From NCBI RefSeq assembly GCF_007859915.1, contig NZ_SJPM01000002.1, forward strand, positions 435,819 to 499,818: 64,000 nucleotides of DNA, written 5' to 3'. A program made the translations under genes and the position numbers. The DNA is from Neorhodopirellula pilleata. GTDB lineage: Bacteria > Planctomycetota > Planctomycetia > Pirellulales > Pirellulaceae. Of the stretch, positions 28,505-38,030 are shown piece by piece; the first letter of the stretch is position 1, and each line of letters opens with the position of its first letter. A model generated the notes under the pieces. That model was not told the origin of the DNA, did not search any database, and saw nothing but the letters and a program-made list of their open reading frames with translations.

Positions 28505-30555
28505 CGTCGCATCGTGTTGGATTCAGGATCGGTGGTTGTCATCGCGGCGAGACGACGACGGGCACCGCTTGCGTGGGGAGATTCACCGAAGCGGCTAACC
28601 AGAGTGGAATAACACACCGTCGCTTCGCGTGTCCTCCCCAATTGTTCAAATGATTTTCCGGCTTGGACGAGTGCGGCAGCGGTCCATTCGTCGGATCGAC
28701 CGATCGGTTCGACTTGTCGGTATGCCGCAATCGCCTCGGTGAATTTTTGTTGCATGAAAAACGTCTCGCCGATCATCCATTGCGCGCGACCACGTAGATC
28801 GTTGGTCGCCTCGGCTGACCGGACGACTTGTTCCAATAATGCCCGGCCGCGATCGAATCGGAGCTGGCGAATTTCAAGATTTGCCGCTAGTAAATTGGTT
28901 AGCGCGTATCGGCCCGAGGCACCTCCTCCGGCTTGATTTTGTGCCGGCGTGTCGGATGACTGTCCGGCGGCACCTCGTGCGGCGGCGATCCGCATGGTGG
29001 CTTGAGCAACCGATCCCGCCGCGACCGCGGTTTCGGCAGTACGCAATAGCGTCGGGAAATCATCGGCGCCGCCGTGGTCAACGATGTGCTCCCACAACTG
29101 AAGTGATTCTTTTGTTTTGCCCGATTGCAATAGACCTTCGGCGAATAGGCGTTTGACGTGAAGGGACAGACCACGTCGGTCGGCTTCATGGGGCGTTGTC
29201 CCCTCGTCAGTCGTCGGATCTGCGGGCAGCGGATCGGACTCTTGAAACAACACGTTCTCTTCCTCGGCCGCCATCGCCAACACCGACCATCGGCCGGTCC
29301 GTCCGGCCCAACGGCACGCTGCTTCGCGAACGCCGACGGTGATCAAACGACCGGCTTGTTCCTGCATTTGGGCAAGTTCGGATTGATGGCCCTTGGCGTC
29401 TCGGGCGGAGATCCAGCCGATCGCGATCCGTGAGGCGGCGGCGTCATGACCGGCGGCGTGCAAATGTTCGAGGACGTAGGTCGACGCGTCGCCGATTTCG
29501 TCGCTGATCGACAACACGAGCGCGTAACCCGTCTCCGCTTCGGAATGGCCTTCCACGGCGGCGGCGAGCAAACCTGTTGCCAAGACGTGGATGTTGTTGC
29601 CCACGACGGGCGACTCGATGACAAAACGATGGTTGAGAATCAAGTACTGACGCAGCGACTGATCGAGCGCATCGATCCCGTTTTGCCAGTGGCAACTCGA
29701 CTTGAGGACTTCGCAAGTGGCTTGGCTGCGAGGGTAGTTACTCAAGATAATCGATTGCGTTTGAGACACGCCCTCGGTATCACCGAGTCGTGTCTGACAA
29801 CTAAGTTTGAGCAACCACGCGGAACTGGCGTCGGCATGTTCGGGATGATGTTCCAAGAACGCTTCGGTCGCCGCGAGGGCCTCTCGAGTGGACTCGATTT
29901 CCCCGACGTCATCGCCAGAGGAACCGGATAACATCACCATCGTCCACGCCAAACCCAATCGTGCGGTGCCCAATGACGCCGGATCAACACCATCGGATCG
30001 ACTGAGTGTCTCGGCGGCGGACCGGTAGGCGTCTTTGGATTCCGACAATTGTCCGGCATCAAGGTAACCCGAGGCCACTTCTAAGTAAGTTTGGCCCAGT
30101 CGCGAGATCATCGGTCCGGCGGGATCTTGGGTGATCGCCAACGTCAACCACCGCTCGGCGTCGGCGTGGCGACCTTGGTTGGTCAATGCGGACGCAGCCG
30201 TCGCGAAGATTGCCACCGACTGCGCCGGAGGCAATCCATCGTCTTTGCGAGCCAACAACGATTCACAAAGAGTCGCCGAAAGATGATAAAGGTCGGTGGC
30301 GTCTTCTTGGCGATCAAATCGTTCGCACTTCCGCGCCGTCTGAACCAGCGAAGCGAGCGAACGAACATTCACCTCGGTCGACGCCACATCGACCTTCCTC
30401 GCAGCGGCGACTTCGGCGTCCAAGTCGATTTCAACTTGGGGCCGCGTCGTCGCCGCATCGATTGACTGAAGATTGTCTTGAGCGATCAGCACCGGCGAAG
30501 CCGCTGAGATCACACCCAAAACTACGATCGCGCCAGCCGTCATTCGGTGGAGCAT
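28501..30555 (-). CDS. Secreted TPR-repeat protein of the ExbBD operon
   Basis: 684 residues from ATG 30555 (a more distal start at 30588 adds 11 residues). A signal peptide is evident (MLHRMTAGAIVVLGVISAAS). The rest is alpha-helical with TPR-like units such as AERWLTLAITQDPAGPMISR, LSESKDAYRSAAETLSR, EALAATEAFLEHHPEHADAS and FTEAIAAYRQVEPIGRSDEW. It is the first gene of the ExbB/ExbD/cyclase-fold operon; its stop overlaps the exbB start by 4 bp. It is a probable periplasmic scaffold, like YbgF/CpoB beside TolQR, although sequence similarity to YbgF was not established. Confidence 0.83.
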   Translation of the reverse strand: MLHRMTAGAIVVLGVISAASPVLIAQDNLQSIDAATTRPQVEIDLDAEVAAARKVDVASTEVNVRSLASLVQTARKCERFDRQEDATDLYHLSATLCESLLARKDDGLPPAQSVAIFATAASALTNQGRHADAERWLTLAITQDPAGPMISRLGQTYLEVASGYLDAGQLSESKDAYRSAAETLSRSDGVDPASLGTARLGLAWTMVMLSGSSGDDVGEIESTREALAATEAFLEHHPEHADASSAWLLKLSCQTRLGDTEGVSQTQSIILSNYPRSQATCEVLKSSCHWQNGIDALDQSLRQYLILNHRFVIESPVVGNNIHVLATGLLAAAVEGHSEAETGYALVLSISDEIGDASTYVLEHLHAAGHDAAASRIAIGWISARDAKGHQSELAQMQEQAGRLITVGVREAACRWAGRTGRWSVLAMAAEEENVLFQESDPLPADPTTDEGTTPHEADRRGLSLHVKRLFAEGLLQSGKTKESLQLWEHIVDHGGADDFPTLLRTAETAVAAGSVAQATMRIAAARGAAGQSSDTPAQNQAGGGASGRYALTNLLAANLEIRQLRFDRGRALLEQVVRSAEATNDLRGRAQWMIGETFFMQQKFTEAIAAYRQVEPIGRSDEWTAAALVQAGKSFEQLGRTREATVCYSTLVSRFGESPHASGARRRLAAMTTTDPESNTMRR

Positions 30556-30734
30556 GAACGGATTCTCCGAAAAAGGCTGAGGGATCAAAAATGGAACAAA
30601 TGAGTGATGCGCGACAATCTTACTTTGGGTAATCGTTGTAGCTGGACTCGCAAGAGTTCAGCAGGCTTGCCGACCGTTACCGAAGTCTTTCGACTCCGGC
30701 TACCCTAGTTGCTGTCTGTTCCGGACCACTTGAT

Positions 30735-31895
30735 TCAGGCTGCCGCGCGAGCGGCTTTACTGTAAAACGATCCAATCGCTTCGACGACGCGGACTTGTTC
30801 CATCTCGGTCAGCGACGGGAAGATCGGTAGATTCAAGACTTCTTTGCTCGCCCGCTCCGTTTCGGCTAATCCGTTGTGACGGAACGGCGTGTTTGCGAAA
30901 CATTCCTGCTCGTGCATCGGGACCGGATAGTAAATTTCCGAGCCGATATTGCGTTCGGCGAGGAAGCTGCGCATTTCGTCGCGACGGCCGCCGCCGATCC
31001 GCAACGCATATTGGTTCCAAACATGAAACGCATGTTTGTCTCGCTGCGGCAACGTCAGTTCCGCACCGCCGACCAACCCATGGTCTTTTAATAAGCGATC
31101 GTATCGATCGGCGATCGCCGCGCGGCTTTCGATCGCGTCGCCCAGATGTCGCAGCTTGACTCTCAAGACCGCAGCTTGGAACGTATCCAAGCGGCTGTTG
31201 ATTCCGATCACTTGATGATAATAGCGTGGACGCATCCCATGGCCTGCGATCAATCGCAACCGGTCGGCGATCCCGGCGTCGTTGGTCGTCATCATGCCGC
31301 CGTCACCCATTCCGCCAAGATTCTTGGTCGGATAAAAGCTGAAGCAACCGATCGTTCCCCAACTGCCGGCGGGGCGGGAATGGTAGGCCGCACCGATCGC
31401 TTGGGCGGCGTCTTCGACGACGGGAATGTCGTGTTCACCCGCGATTTGGCAAATCCGGTCGATCTGAGCACATTGCCCGAACAGGTGAACCGGAATGATC
31501 GCCTTGGTTTTCTCGGTGATCAACGACGCCACCGACTCGGGGTCGACGTTAAAGGTGCCCGGCAAAATGTCCGCAAAGACCGGAGTCGCGCCCAATCGCG
31601 TGATGCAACTGACCGAAGCGAAGAAGGTGAAGCTGGGGACGATCACCTCGTCACCCGCGCCAATTCCCAATGCCATCAGGGCAAGCAACAACGCATCACT
31701 TCCCGAGGCGCAACCCACCACGTTAGGAACCTGGCAATATCCGGCCAGTTCGCATTCGAGCTCGGCCACATCGGGGCCGAATAAGAACCTCCCGCTGTCG
31801 AGGACTTCGGTCAAGGCGTCGATGAATTCTTCGCGATGAGGGGCGTTATCGCGATTGACGTCCAACAGGGGGACGCCGTTTTGTTTGGCGGACAT
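30735..31895 (-). CDS. DegT/DnrJ/EryC1/StrS-family aminotransferase
   Basis: 386 residues from ATG 31895. PLP-dependent sugar aminotransferase fold: GSGSDALLLAL-type phosphate region (here GCASGSDALLLALMALG), VVEDAAQAIGAAY with the cofactor-binding Asp, and CFSFYPTKNLGGMGDGGMM with the Schiff-base Lys. The C-terminal HVWNQYALR and YYPVPMHEQ elements match enzymes that aminate nucleotide-linked keto-sugars for glycan or LPS synthesis. It stands alone; no sugar-nucleotide genes adjoin it. The substrate cannot be read from the sequence. Confidence 0.93.
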   Translation of the reverse strand: MSAKQNGVPLLDVNRDNAPHREEFIDALTEVLDSGRFLFGPDVAELECELAGYCQVPNVVGCASGSDALLLALMALGIGAGDEVIVPSFTFFASVSCITRLGATPVFADILPGTFNVDPESVASLITEKTKAIIPVHLFGQCAQIDRICQIAGEHDIPVVEDAAQAIGAAYHSRPAGSWGTIGCFSFYPTKNLGGMGDGGMMTTNDAGIADRLRLIAGHGMRPRYYHQVIGINSRLDTFQAAVLRVKLRHLGDAIESRAAIADRYDRLLKDHGLVGGAELTLPQRDKHAFHVWNQYALRIGGGRRDEMRSFLAERNIGSEIYYPVPMHEQECFANTPFRHNGLAETERASKEVLNLPIFPSLTEMEQVRVVEAIGSFYSKAARAAA

Positions 31896-32082
31896 GATGA
31901 ATTTCATCCATGAATTTGAGCGAAAGCGACCGGAATTTCATTCCCGGTTTTGGCCCAGATACATCCTGGATCTGGACGGTCACGATTGATATGTATCTGC
32001 CCGCGACCGACTAAGTCAAGAGCGAAGAAGGGGGTTCATCGCTCGATTGATCGGCCTTGGGGCAGTTACGGCCCACCCGCTC

Positions 32083-33420
32083 TCACGGCATCCACTCTGG
32101 ATCAGACAAACTTTCGATGACTTTCAGTTGACGTTCCGCGTCGCGGATCGGCTGATCGCCGAAGTAATAAGCGTATGCATCGTCATAATGGTAAAGCAAA
32201 CGAGGCATCGGCGCGAAATCCGGAACGTGCATCGACAGACAGTGCAGCTCACCCTGCAATTGTTTCATTGTCGTCATGTCGACGGTCTTGATCGTGTGAC
32301 CGGGCAACAACTTTTGATAAGTTGAAACCGCCCGATCAATCATGGTGGGTGATTCATCAGCAAAAACTGGCATCAAGACCAAATCATTAGTGATGATCGC
32401 GTTGGTGTACGCACTCCAAGAGGTGTCCTCCCGTGGCGGAATGGCGATCCGATGGACGGTCAACGGCACTTCCTTATCAGATCGGTTGGTCGAGGGAACC
32501 TTTACCCGTCGCAATCGTTCGACGTTGCGTTCCAAGATCGCGGCGTTGACCGGATCATGCAGGGGATCGAGCTGAGCGACCAATACATCCGTTGGTGATA
32601 GAAACGAGGCGAACATATCCACGTGCCGCGTTTCTTCGAATTGCAGCGGTTCCAAGACAATCAGTTGAGCCAAGTTACACGCTTGGGCGAACGCCTCGAT
32701 CACGATCGCTTTGGCTTCCCGTTGGGCATCCTGGCCGGGCCAGGAACGTTCAAATTCAATATGGTTGTCTTCAAAAATACGTGTCGTTGTCAGCGCCAAT
32801 CCGTCACCATTGGACATCAAATTACCGCCCTGCAACGTCCAAGGAACCGGCACGTGCCGCGCTCGGGTTTGTCGTGTCCAAATCGCCGGCAAGCGATCAT
32901 CTTTCGGACGAACACCCACGTAGTAGAAATCCAACACTTCGGTTTGCCCGAAATCGTTCGGTTGTTCAGCCGTTTGCATGAAGATCGGGCCAAAATCACG
33001 TAACCAAATCGTGTCTGTCGGCATCGAACCAAGATAAACATGCGAGAACGCTTCGCCGGTTTCGGCCAGCCACCTGGTCGTTTCCTTCATCTGGATCGAG
33101 TCGCCGCACAAGATCACCAACGACAAATGGCCGCGGGTCTTCGATGCGATTTGCTGTAAGATCAAACGGTGGTGCGGCTGCCAATCGCCGACGCTGAGCA
33201 CCAACGAAGTCGAAGACTCGAACTCCGCCGCTAATCGGGGCCACGGGCTTTTTCGAGACCGAGTCGCGTGAACCCCGCCGTTGTTGTCGATGGTGAAGCT
33301 GATCGGTTCCTGGGCGTTAAGGTGCTGCCCATCCCAAACGGACAAAAGCGGACTCAAACCCAACAGCACGAAGGCCCCAAGGCAGTACCCAACCCGGTCC
33401 AACAGAATTCGAAATCGCAT
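32083..33420 (-). CDS. Exported agmatine deiminase/peptidyl-arginine deiminase-like protein
   Basis: 445 residues with a signal peptide (MRFRILLDRVGYCLGAFVLL). The guanidino-group-modifying fold is shown by TIWLRDFGPIF (WxRDxGP), LQGGNLMSNGDG (GGN), ETRHVDMFASFLSP (the catalytic His/Asp pair HVD) and a C-terminal LHCLSMHVP with the expected nucleophilic Cys. The bacterial family hydrolyses agmatine or peptidyl-arginine. The signal peptide points to the periplasm, unlike classic cytosolic AguA. No polyamine genes are adjacent. Confidence 0.87.
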   Translation of the reverse strand: MRFRILLDRVGYCLGAFVLLGLSPLLSVWDGQHLNAQEPISFTIDNNGGVHATRSRKSPWPRLAAEFESSTSLVLSVGDWQPHHRLILQQIASKTRGHLSLVILCGDSIQMKETTRWLAETGEAFSHVYLGSMPTDTIWLRDFGPIFMQTAEQPNDFGQTEVLDFYYVGVRPKDDRLPAIWTRQTRARHVPVPWTLQGGNLMSNGDGLALTTTRIFEDNHIEFERSWPGQDAQREAKAIVIEAFAQACNLAQLIVLEPLQFEETRHVDMFASFLSPTDVLVAQLDPLHDPVNAAILERNVERLRRVKVPSTNRSDKEVPLTVHRIAIPPREDTSWSAYTNAIITNDLVLMPVFADESPTMIDRAVSTYQKLLPGHTIKTVDMTTMKQLQGELHCLSMHVPDFAPMPRLLYHYDDAYAYYFGDQPIRDAERQLKVIESLSDPEWMP

Positions 33421-33464
33421 CGCTAGAACTTAAAACGAAAGAAAGACTCGTCCACGTTCGGTTG

Positions 33465-33592
33465 CTAAGCGGGCTGTTGATTTAGTTGTATACCGAATAC
33501 CAACAATTAGCCGATGGGCGTTAGCCCCGGTTAACGGCCGTGTAAACCGCCGCTAACGCGGTACGACTATTTAAATCAACAGCCCGCTAAGC
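33465..33592. repeat. Nested palindromic repeat (GCCGATGGGCGTTAGCC core)
   Basis: Outer arms AGCGGGCTGTTGATTTA near 33469 and its inverse TAAATCAACAGCCCGCT near 33572. Inner arms resemble those of the 141-bp coding repeat: AGCCGATGGGCGTTAGCC near 33509 and CGCTAACGCGGT near 33551. The innermost pair is GGTTAA and AAACC. The rest of the 350-bp gap (33593-33771) shows no gene; it must hold the kinase promoter. Confidence 0.85.
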
Positions 33593-33771
33593 GCCAACCC
33601 TGCACTTGACCCTTCAAAGAACGCGCGTTGCTGCCGTGGACGAGACGCTTGGACAGCCCGAGCATTGTACTCATCGACCAAGAAAAGTCGTCAGCCATTC
33701 TCCGTGGCGATAGGACTTTTGCCCCGTCGTTCGGGGTGGCGTAAATTGGTCCCCGGAATCACACTGATGGC

Positions 33772-36700
33772 ATGAATGAAGTGGAATCGCTACTCGACGA
33801 ATTTGAATCGGCTTGGATCGCGGGCAAACCCGTATCGATCGATCAATTCATGCGCCAGCTAATCGATGGCAACGCTCAGCGGTTGTCGGTCGTCGACCGG
33901 GACGAGCTGCTGGCCGAATTGGTGCGGTTGGAATTTGAGTATCGCTACAACGCCGATCCCCAATCGCCGCCCGTCGTCGAAGAATACCTGCGACGGTTTC
34001 CGCAATTGCAGGAATCTTCCATCGCGGTTGATTTGGCCGAAGACGCCCGGCGTTTGAGCCGTCGGCACTCGGCGGCCGAAGCGACCGATCCGATGCACAC
34101 GATCGTCACCGCCACCCGTCCCACATCAACCAACAGTGCCTTCAATCTGCTTTCCGGACAAAAGCTACCCACCGAAGAGATTGGAACAAGCCAAAGTCTT
34201 CCCGGATCTCTCGCCGACCTTCAGTTCGACGATCTTTGGGCGGGGCTGCATCCACGGTTCCGACGCGAAGCGGTCTTGGGCGAAGGCAGTTTCGGCGTCG
34301 TTCATCGGGCGTTCGATACGCAGCTCCAACGTCACGTGGCGATCAAAACGTTGCACCCGATCCTCGCGGCCGATCCTGAACGGCGCGGCGCCTTGGTCGA
34401 AGAGGCTCGCCGCGTCGCCCAGTTCGATCATCCGAACTTGGTCACCGTCTACGACGTCGTCGATGGCGATCATCCCAGCGACGATCAAGCGAGGAACGCG
34501 GATCAACAAGGCCTTCGCGGAGGCGTGCATTTGGTGATGCAGTTGGTCGACGGTTTGCCCATGGATTCGTGGTGGGCTCAAACGCAATCGGCACCCTCAC
34601 CGCTCGATTCCACCGAAGCCGACTATCGCGTTCTGGCAAGCCTGATGGCACAGGTCAGTCGCGCCGTTCACCACGCCCACTTGGCCGGCTGCATCCACTG
34701 CGATTTAAAACCTCAAAACATTCTCGTCGACCGTCGCGGTAACCCAACCGTTTTGGACTTCGGTTTATCGATCCGCCGCAGCGAACAGGGTTCCTTGGCC
34801 GGACGCATCTTCGGCACCCCCGCGTACATGTCTCCCGAACAAACCTGGGGCGAAAACCACCATCTCGATGGTCGCTCGGATATCTGGAGCCTCGGTGCGA
34901 TCCTGTATCGATTGCTAACCGGCCGACTACCCTTCGAAGCGGCCAGCACACCGGCGATTTTGGAATCCATTCAAACCCGCGTCGTCACGCCGCCGGGACA
35001 ATGGAGTGATCAAGTTCCCGACAAGCTTTCAAGAATATGTTTGCGTTGTTTAAGCAAGCGGATCGAAGACCGTTATGAAACGGCGGCTCAGCTTGCGTCC
35101 GACTTGCAATCCTACGCTGATGAAAACATCAGCCGTACGCTTCATCCCGGCGGCCGATCGCAATCCAGCTACCTGAAAAATTGCCCCTTCACCGAGACCG
35201 ATCTGGTCGGGCGAGACGAGTTGATCGAATCCGCCGTTGCGATGTTGACCCGGTCCAAAGAACGTTTGTTGACGCTGACGGGAAGCGGCGGAATCGGCAA
35301 GACCCAAACCGCCGTTGCCATCGTCCACCGCCTCGATCAATCGCCGAGCAAGCCGACCGATCAAGACTCATCAAGCCAAGTCGTTGACGAACCTCTGGCC
35401 AAGACCGCCAACCTCGGCGACATTCTGTGGGTCGATACCGCCAACGCGACCACCGGCGAACAGTTTGCTGCGGCGGTCTTGGCGGGACTGGGTGTCGCGC
35501 AACAACCCGATGAACCGTCTTCCCAACGTGTCGAACAATCGATCGCCGTGCGAGGGCCGTTGATGTGCGTGCTTGATAATGTCGAGCAAGTCATCGACGA
35601 GGCGGCCGCATTAGTCCAACGGTGGCTCGTGGCCAATCCTGATCTGCGGCTGATCGTGACCAGTCAACTGCCGCTCCAGATCGCCAACGAGCGCGTCATC
35701 GTCTTGCCGCCTCTGAGCACTGCCCCGCCAAGCGACGACGTCGACGGCTTGGACGGCTTCGACGATCAATCTTCGGAACTGTTCGTGAGACGGGCGAAGG
35801 CAGCTTCGCCTAGTTTTCAAGTCGACGCATCAGGTCGGCAAACGATCCGTCAGATCGGCGAATTACTCGACGGCAATCCGCTCGCGATCGAATTGGCCGC
35901 CAGTCGCGTCGGCGTCCTGACTCTTGATGATCTGCTGCGACGTCTGACCCGATCGTTCGGCGTCCTCAAAAACCGACGTGCCGACCGTCCCGATCGTCAT
36001 CAATCGCTCACCCACGTTGTCGGCTGGAGCATCGATCTGCTCACGTCGACACAAACCGAAGCGTTGCGGCGATTGGCCCTTTGGCCGGCCCCTATCCCGA
36101 TGTCAATCGCCGAAGGATTGCTTGAATCGGATTTCAACGAAGAGTCTAACCCGGCGATCGGCGACGATGAAGACTCGCTCGACGTCCTTGACGAGTTGCG
36201 ACGACGTAGTTTGCTGCGTTTTCGCAGCGACGACGAAGTCATGCACGTTCACGCGGATAACACGATTCGGCGATACCTGAGCGAACGTATCGACCCCGTT
36301 CATCGACGCGAGGTTGCTTTCGCGATGCTTACACAGCTTTCTGACTATGTGAAGTCGAACGACGGGATGAGTTCGCACGCCGCCATCGATCGACAACATC
36401 TTGCCACGAACCTGTCCATCGCCGTCGCTTGGCTCGACGAATCCGAATGCAATAGTGACATGGCTGTCGAAGCGATCTTGTTGGCCGATCGCCTCGCCGC
36501 CGATCAACTCGACAGCCGACTGCGAATCGATCGGATTGAAAGTGTTCAACCCCACGACGAATCGTTCCATCAAGCCGAGTGGACGTTTCGCTTAGCCGAC
36601 GCCCGGCGTTTGGCCGGACAAACCGACGAAGCCGAGTCGTTGTGCCGACGCCAACTATCCCGAGCCGAACGACAACCCGAATCGGATACGGCGAAAGATT

Positions 36701-37758
36701 TGCGTGCGATCACCGCCTTAGGTGAGATCGCCATCGACACCCGCAAGTTGCTCGCCCGAATTCTTTTCCGCACCGGTCGTACGACGGAATCCGTTCGCTT
36801 GCTAGAGCAGGTCGTTTCCTTGGATCAAGACGTTGACGCCAGGCTTAACTTGGAACCCAGTTGGCAACTCGATGTGATCTTGGAGTTGATCGAGTACGAG
36901 CGTCGGTTGGGCCATTTCGAACGCGCTGAATCTTGGTTGACCCGAGGTAACGCGATCGCCGAAACCTTGCCGGGTGCGGTCGCCATGCGAACCGGCTTGA
37001 TCATCCAAGAGGGCAAGTTGGCACTGCAGCGTGGACGGATCAATGAATCACGCAACTACTTTGACCAAGCCGTGCAGAGTTGCACGACGCTGAATCGTGA
37101 ACCGGAATATCTGCAACAAGCGTTGCTCGGTCGTGCCGCCGCCGCCGCCGAAACCGGAGACTTTGACGCCGCCGAATTGGACTACGATCGTTGCGAACGG
37201 ATCAGCCGTCGACTGGGCGACTTACCCACGCTTGCCCAATCGTTGAACAACCGCGCCCTCGCCGCCGACGACTCCGGCGATCCCGCCCGCGCCCACGAAC
37301 TGTTGCAACAGGCCTACGAAATTTATCGCAATCTTGGCGACCGAGTCGGGATCGCGATCTGTCGATGTGCCCAAGCCTCCGCTCAACTTTCGATGAATCA
37401 ACCTCAACTCGCGATCGAGTTGCTCAATCGAACCGAGGTCACCGATCACCTTCCAGGCGAATCGATCCACCAAGCGATCCGGCACGGCGATCTCGGTGTC
37501 GCCTATCAACAAACCGGCGATTTGGATCGAGCGAAACAATCATTGTCCCAATGCCTCGCGGAACTGGACCGTTTGAACATCGAATCGTCGGCCGAGCGAT
37601 TGATCTATCAGGTCCCCTACTTCGCGATCCTCGATCAACAAGGCCAAGCCGACGCGTCGCTGCGACAACAGGTCACCGACCTCGTCAACCATTGGCGATC
37701 TCAACCGCATCTAAGAAAACGCGTCGACCAAACGATTCAGAGCTTTGAAGGCAAGTAA
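33772..37758 (+). CDS. Ser/Thr protein kinase with STAND NTPase and TPR domains
   Basis: 1328 residues, cytoplasmic. A kinase domain at about 164-460 has GEGSFGVVHRAFD, VAIKTLHP (ATP Lys), IHCDLKPQNILVD, VLDFGLSI and GTPAYMSPEQ. The catalytic-loop HRD is HCD, so it is a non-RD kinase. A STAND/AP-ATPase module starts at about 480 with the P-loop LTGSGGIGKTQTAVAI and contains LMCVLDNVEQVID and GNPLAIELAASRVG. From about residue 950 helical TPR repeats run to the end (for example LAQSLNNRALAADDSGDPAR). It likely couples ligand-dependent STAND oligomerisation to phosphorylation. Monocistronic. Confidence 0.93.
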   Translation: MNEVESLLDEFESAWIAGKPVSIDQFMRQLIDGNAQRLSVVDRDELLAELVRLEFEYRYNADPQSPPVVEEYLRRFPQLQESSIAVDLAEDARRLSRRHSAAEATDPMHTIVTATRPTSTNSAFNLLSGQKLPTEEIGTSQSLPGSLADLQFDDLWAGLHPRFRREAVLGEGSFGVVHRAFDTQLQRHVAIKTLHPILAADPERRGALVEEARRVAQFDHPNLVTVYDVVDGDHPSDDQARNADQQGLRGGVHLVMQLVDGLPMDSWWAQTQSAPSPLDSTEADYRVLASLMAQVSRAVHHAHLAGCIHCDLKPQNILVDRRGNPTVLDFGLSIRRSEQGSLAGRIFGTPAYMSPEQTWGENHHLDGRSDIWSLGAILYRLLTGRLPFEAASTPAILESIQTRVVTPPGQWSDQVPDKLSRICLRCLSKRIEDRYETAAQLASDLQSYADENISRTLHPGGRSQSSYLKNCPFTETDLVGRDELIESAVAMLTRSKERLLTLTGSGGIGKTQTAVAIVHRLDQSPSKPTDQDSSSQVVDEPLAKTANLGDILWVDTANATTGEQFAAAVLAGLGVAQQPDEPSSQRVEQSIAVRGPLMCVLDNVEQVIDEAAALVQRWLVANPDLRLIVTSQLPLQIANERVIVLPPLSTAPPSDDVDGLDGFDDQSSELFVRRAKAASPSFQVDASGRQTIRQIGELLDGNPLAIELAASRVGVLTLDDLLRRLTRSFGVLKNRRADRPDRHQSLTHVVGWSIDLLTSTQTEALRRLALWPAPIPMSIAEGLLESDFNEESNPAIGDDEDSLDVLDELRRRSLLRFRSDDEVMHVHADNTIRRYLSERIDPVHRREVAFAMLTQLSDYVKSNDGMSSHAAIDRQHLATNLSIAVAWLDESECNSDMAVEAILLADRLAADQLDSRLRIDRIESVQPHDESFHQAEWTFRLADARRLAGQTDEAESLCRRQLSRAERQPESDTAKDLRAITALGEIAIDTRKLLARILFRTGRTTESVRLLEQVVSLDQDVDARLNLEPSWQLDVILELIEYERRLGHFERAESWLTRGNAIAETLPGAVAMRTGLIIQEGKLALQRGRINESRNYFDQAVQSCTTLNREPEYLQQALLGRAAAAAETGDFDAAELDYDRCERISRRLGDLPTLAQSLNNRALAADDSGDPARAHELLQQAYEIYRNLGDRVGIAICRCAQASAQLSMNQPQLAIELLNRTEVTDHLPGESIHQAIRHGDLGVAYQQTGDLDRAKQSLSQCLAELDRLNIESSAERLIYQVPYFAILDQQGQADASLRQQVTDLVNHWRSQPHLRKRVDQTIQSFEGK

Positions 37759-37820
37759 GCGATCGCATGGGTCGATGGACAAGATTGCGACTTCTCGATC
37801 GCATTGCGACACCAAGCTAA

Positions 37821-37935
37821 CAGTGGACGGTTGATTTAGTTTGCATCGTAACCCGAAGCGTGAGCGAGGGATAATTGACATTGACTCATCCCTCGCTCAC
37901 GCTTCGGGTTACGATGAAATCAACAGCCCGCTAGC
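37821..37935. repeat. Long palindrome (AACCCGAAGCGTGAGCGAGG core)
   Basis: A perfect inverted repeat of 28 bp has left arm 37854-37881 and right arm about 37891-37918 (AACCCGAAGCGTGAGCGAGG and its inverse). It is enclosed by outer arms GTTGATTTAG and ATCAACAGCCCGCT shared with the other nested repeats. It fills the end of the gap after the kinase gene and could act as a bidirectional terminator-like structure, though it has no T-tract. Confidence 0.88.
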
Positions 37936-38030
37936 GACGACGGCTCACAAGAGTTCTGCCGAACGATTACACCAAACGTGCTTAACGTGACCATGTTGCA
38001 AACATGCTTTTACTTTGCTTCACTTGGACT

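Noticed and set aside
37821..37935. Reading the long palindrome as an intrinsic terminator of the kinase gene
   Set aside because: It lacks a T-tract and is a member of a dispersed nested repeat family.
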